A stretch of DNA of 64,000 bases from a candidate division FCPU426 bacterium (lineage in GTDB: Bacteria > Oederibacteriota > JAAXVQ01 > JAUVAV01): contig JAUVAV010000001.1 of assembly GCA_030591525.1 (NCBI GenBank), positions 1 through 64,000 of the forward strand, written 5' to 3'. A program made the position numbers and the translations under genes. Positions 63,138 through 64,000 of the stretch are shown here, piece after piece. Position 1 is the first letter of the stretch. Each line of letters opens with the position of its first letter. Under the pieces are notes generated by a model. It searched no databases. It worked only from the letters and a program-made list of their open reading frames with translations, and had not been told where the DNA came from.

Positions 63138-63953
63138 TTATCCCGCTGCCCAGCACAAAACCACGGTGCCTAAAATCAGGCGGTAGATAATAAACACATA
63201 CAATGTCCGGCACCGTAAATAAGCCAGCAGAAATTTTATTCCGGCATATCCCGCCAACGCGGCCGCCAGCATGCCGACTATTAACGTAACCACGGACTGA
63301 TCGAGCACCAAGCCTGCCAGTTTTTTCAACTCAAACACCGCGGCTCCTAGAATCACGGGTATGCCCAATAAAAAACTGAAACGCGCCGCTTCCGCGTGTT
63401 TAAAACGCAAAGCTAGTCCGGCCGCTATGGTAATCCCGGAACGGGAAACTCCGGGCATAAGGGCCAGAGCCTGGGCGAGACCGATAAGCAGGGCATCTCC
63501 CAGCTTCATGGTTACAATTTCCCGGTGCTTAACCGCCCAGTATTCGGCTATCCCCATGATCAGGCTGACGCCTATCAAGCATCCCGCTATAACCGTTGGC
63601 GAACGAAATACGCCTTCCACCTTATCTTCCAAGGTCAGGCCGGCGATCACGGCCGGCACGGTCCCCAACATGATAAACCAAGCCAGCCGCGCCTTAGGCT
63701 CTCCCCAGGGATCACCCTTTAAACCCGCCCGTACCGCGGCCCGCACCATCTCCACCAACTCGCCTCGAAAATAAACCACTACTGCCAGCAAAGTTCCCAG
63801 GTGAAGAGCAACATTAAAGGTCAGGGAATTCAGCAGGGGCGCCTTCCACCCCAACATTTTGGGAATCAGTATTAGGTGAGCCGAACTACTGATGGGCAGG
63901 AATTCCGTCAGCCCTTGTACTATGCCAAGAAGTATTGCTTCCCATATAAACAT
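63138..63953 (-). CDS. uppP: undecaprenyl-diphosphatase UppP (BacA)
   Basis: 271 residues, about eight membrane helices. The two signature loops, GLTEFLPISSSAHLIL (about 15-30) and MPGVSRSGITIAAGL (about 165-180), hold the catalytic Glu, Ser, His and Arg. It recycles undecaprenyl diphosphate, the carrier lipid for peptidoglycan and O-antigen precursors, at the inner membrane. The leader has no clear ribosome site; TATAGT lies close upstream of ATG, so a short leader is possible. First gene of the uppP / membrane protein / debranching enzyme operon. Confidence 0.94.
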   Translation of the reverse strand: MFIWEAILLGIVQGLTEFLPISSSAHLILIPKMLGWKAPLLNSLTFNVALHLGTLLAVVVYFRGELVEMVRAAVRAGLKGDPWGEPKARLAWFIMLGTVPAVIAGLTLEDKVEGVFRSPTVIAGCLIGVSLIMGIAEYWAVKHREIVTMKLGDALLIGLAQALALMPGVSRSGITIAAGLALRFKHAEAARFSFLLGIPVILGAAVFELKKLAGLVLDQSVVTLIVGMLAAALAGYAGIKFLLAYLRCRTLYVFIIYRLILGTVVLCWAAG

Positions 63954-64000
63954 GGACGTACTATACCATAAGCCGCATGCGCCGGAATAAAAAAAACTAC

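Overview
The window reads as a dense chromosomal segment of a Gram-negative, diderm-type bacterium, probably from a poorly sampled lineage. It carries lipoproteins with lipoboxes, a bifunctional PBP1A, an outer-membrane-like barrel protein, two-subunit glycyl-tRNA synthetase (glyQ/glyS), metX-metW methionine synthesis, NtrC-type sigma-54 regulation and FG-GAP surface proteins. Two-component and cyclic-di-GMP-type signalling proteins are abundant. No rRNA, ribosomal protein operon or phage module is present, so taxonomy below this level cannot be judged from the sequence alone.

Layout. 1-1280: a broken permease-like fragment and an MNT/HEPN gene pair. 1.6-9 kb: bioD, an EF-G-like GTPase, a metallo-beta-lactamase-fold hydrolase, and a tightly overlapping operon metX-metW-lipoprotein-nfu-nudix. 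9.4-16.2 kb: rhomboid protease; an NtrC-type regulator with a lipoprotein carrying a histone-H1-like lysine tail; tRNA-Gly and tRNA-Cys; an ExeA-like ATPase with a large TPR protein. 16.4-24.6 kb: tRNA-Leu, a MerR-GGDEF fusion, tyrS, PBP1A, and PPDK with an H1-like tail. 24.8-32.1 kb: a three-gene signalling operon (giant Ser/Thr-kinase-like/ATPase/TPR/GAF/histidine kinase, single-domain receiver, receiver-GGDEF-HD-GYP). 32.2-40.3 kb: pgi, lytic transglycosylase, PolX, iron alcohol dehydrogenase, methyltransferase, barrel-like protein. 40.8-45.1 kb: an FG-GAP protein with 14 tandem 186-bp repeats. 45.2-57 kb: recO-glyQ-glyS, Yip1-family protein, ybeY-corC, LysM lipoprotein, aspS, ligA. 57.3-64 kb: a CrtI-like oxidoreductase / unknown protein / soluble chemoreceptor-like operon, and uppP / membrane protein / glycogen debranching enzyme.

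The most unusual layer is the intergenic DNA, which is filled with several families of structured repeats. One family of about 157 bp (copies near 2.5, 5.8, 9.0, 19.0 (partial) and 32.6 kb, with a diverged subfamily at 10.4 and 54.9 kb) keeps a core reading ACCGCA(A/T)TTGA and a stem whose two arms change together between copies. A second structured repeat (40.5 and 49.3 kb) has two hairpins. A 137-bp inverted-repeat element sits between glyQ and glyS. Short GTAGGGG...CCCCTAC palindromes flank PPDK on both sides and supply the stop codon of the chemoreceptor-like gene. Several of these elements begin exactly at gene 3' ends, and some lie in frame inside genes.

Housekeeping genes (aminoacyl-tRNA synthetases, DNA ligase, RecO, YbeY, peptidoglycan and carbon-storage enzymes) are interleaved with sensory genes. 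PPDK, Pgi and the debranching enzyme together point to glycogen/gluconeogenic carbon cycling. UppP, PBP1A, the lytic transglycosylase and the LysM lipoprotein cover cell-wall metabolism.
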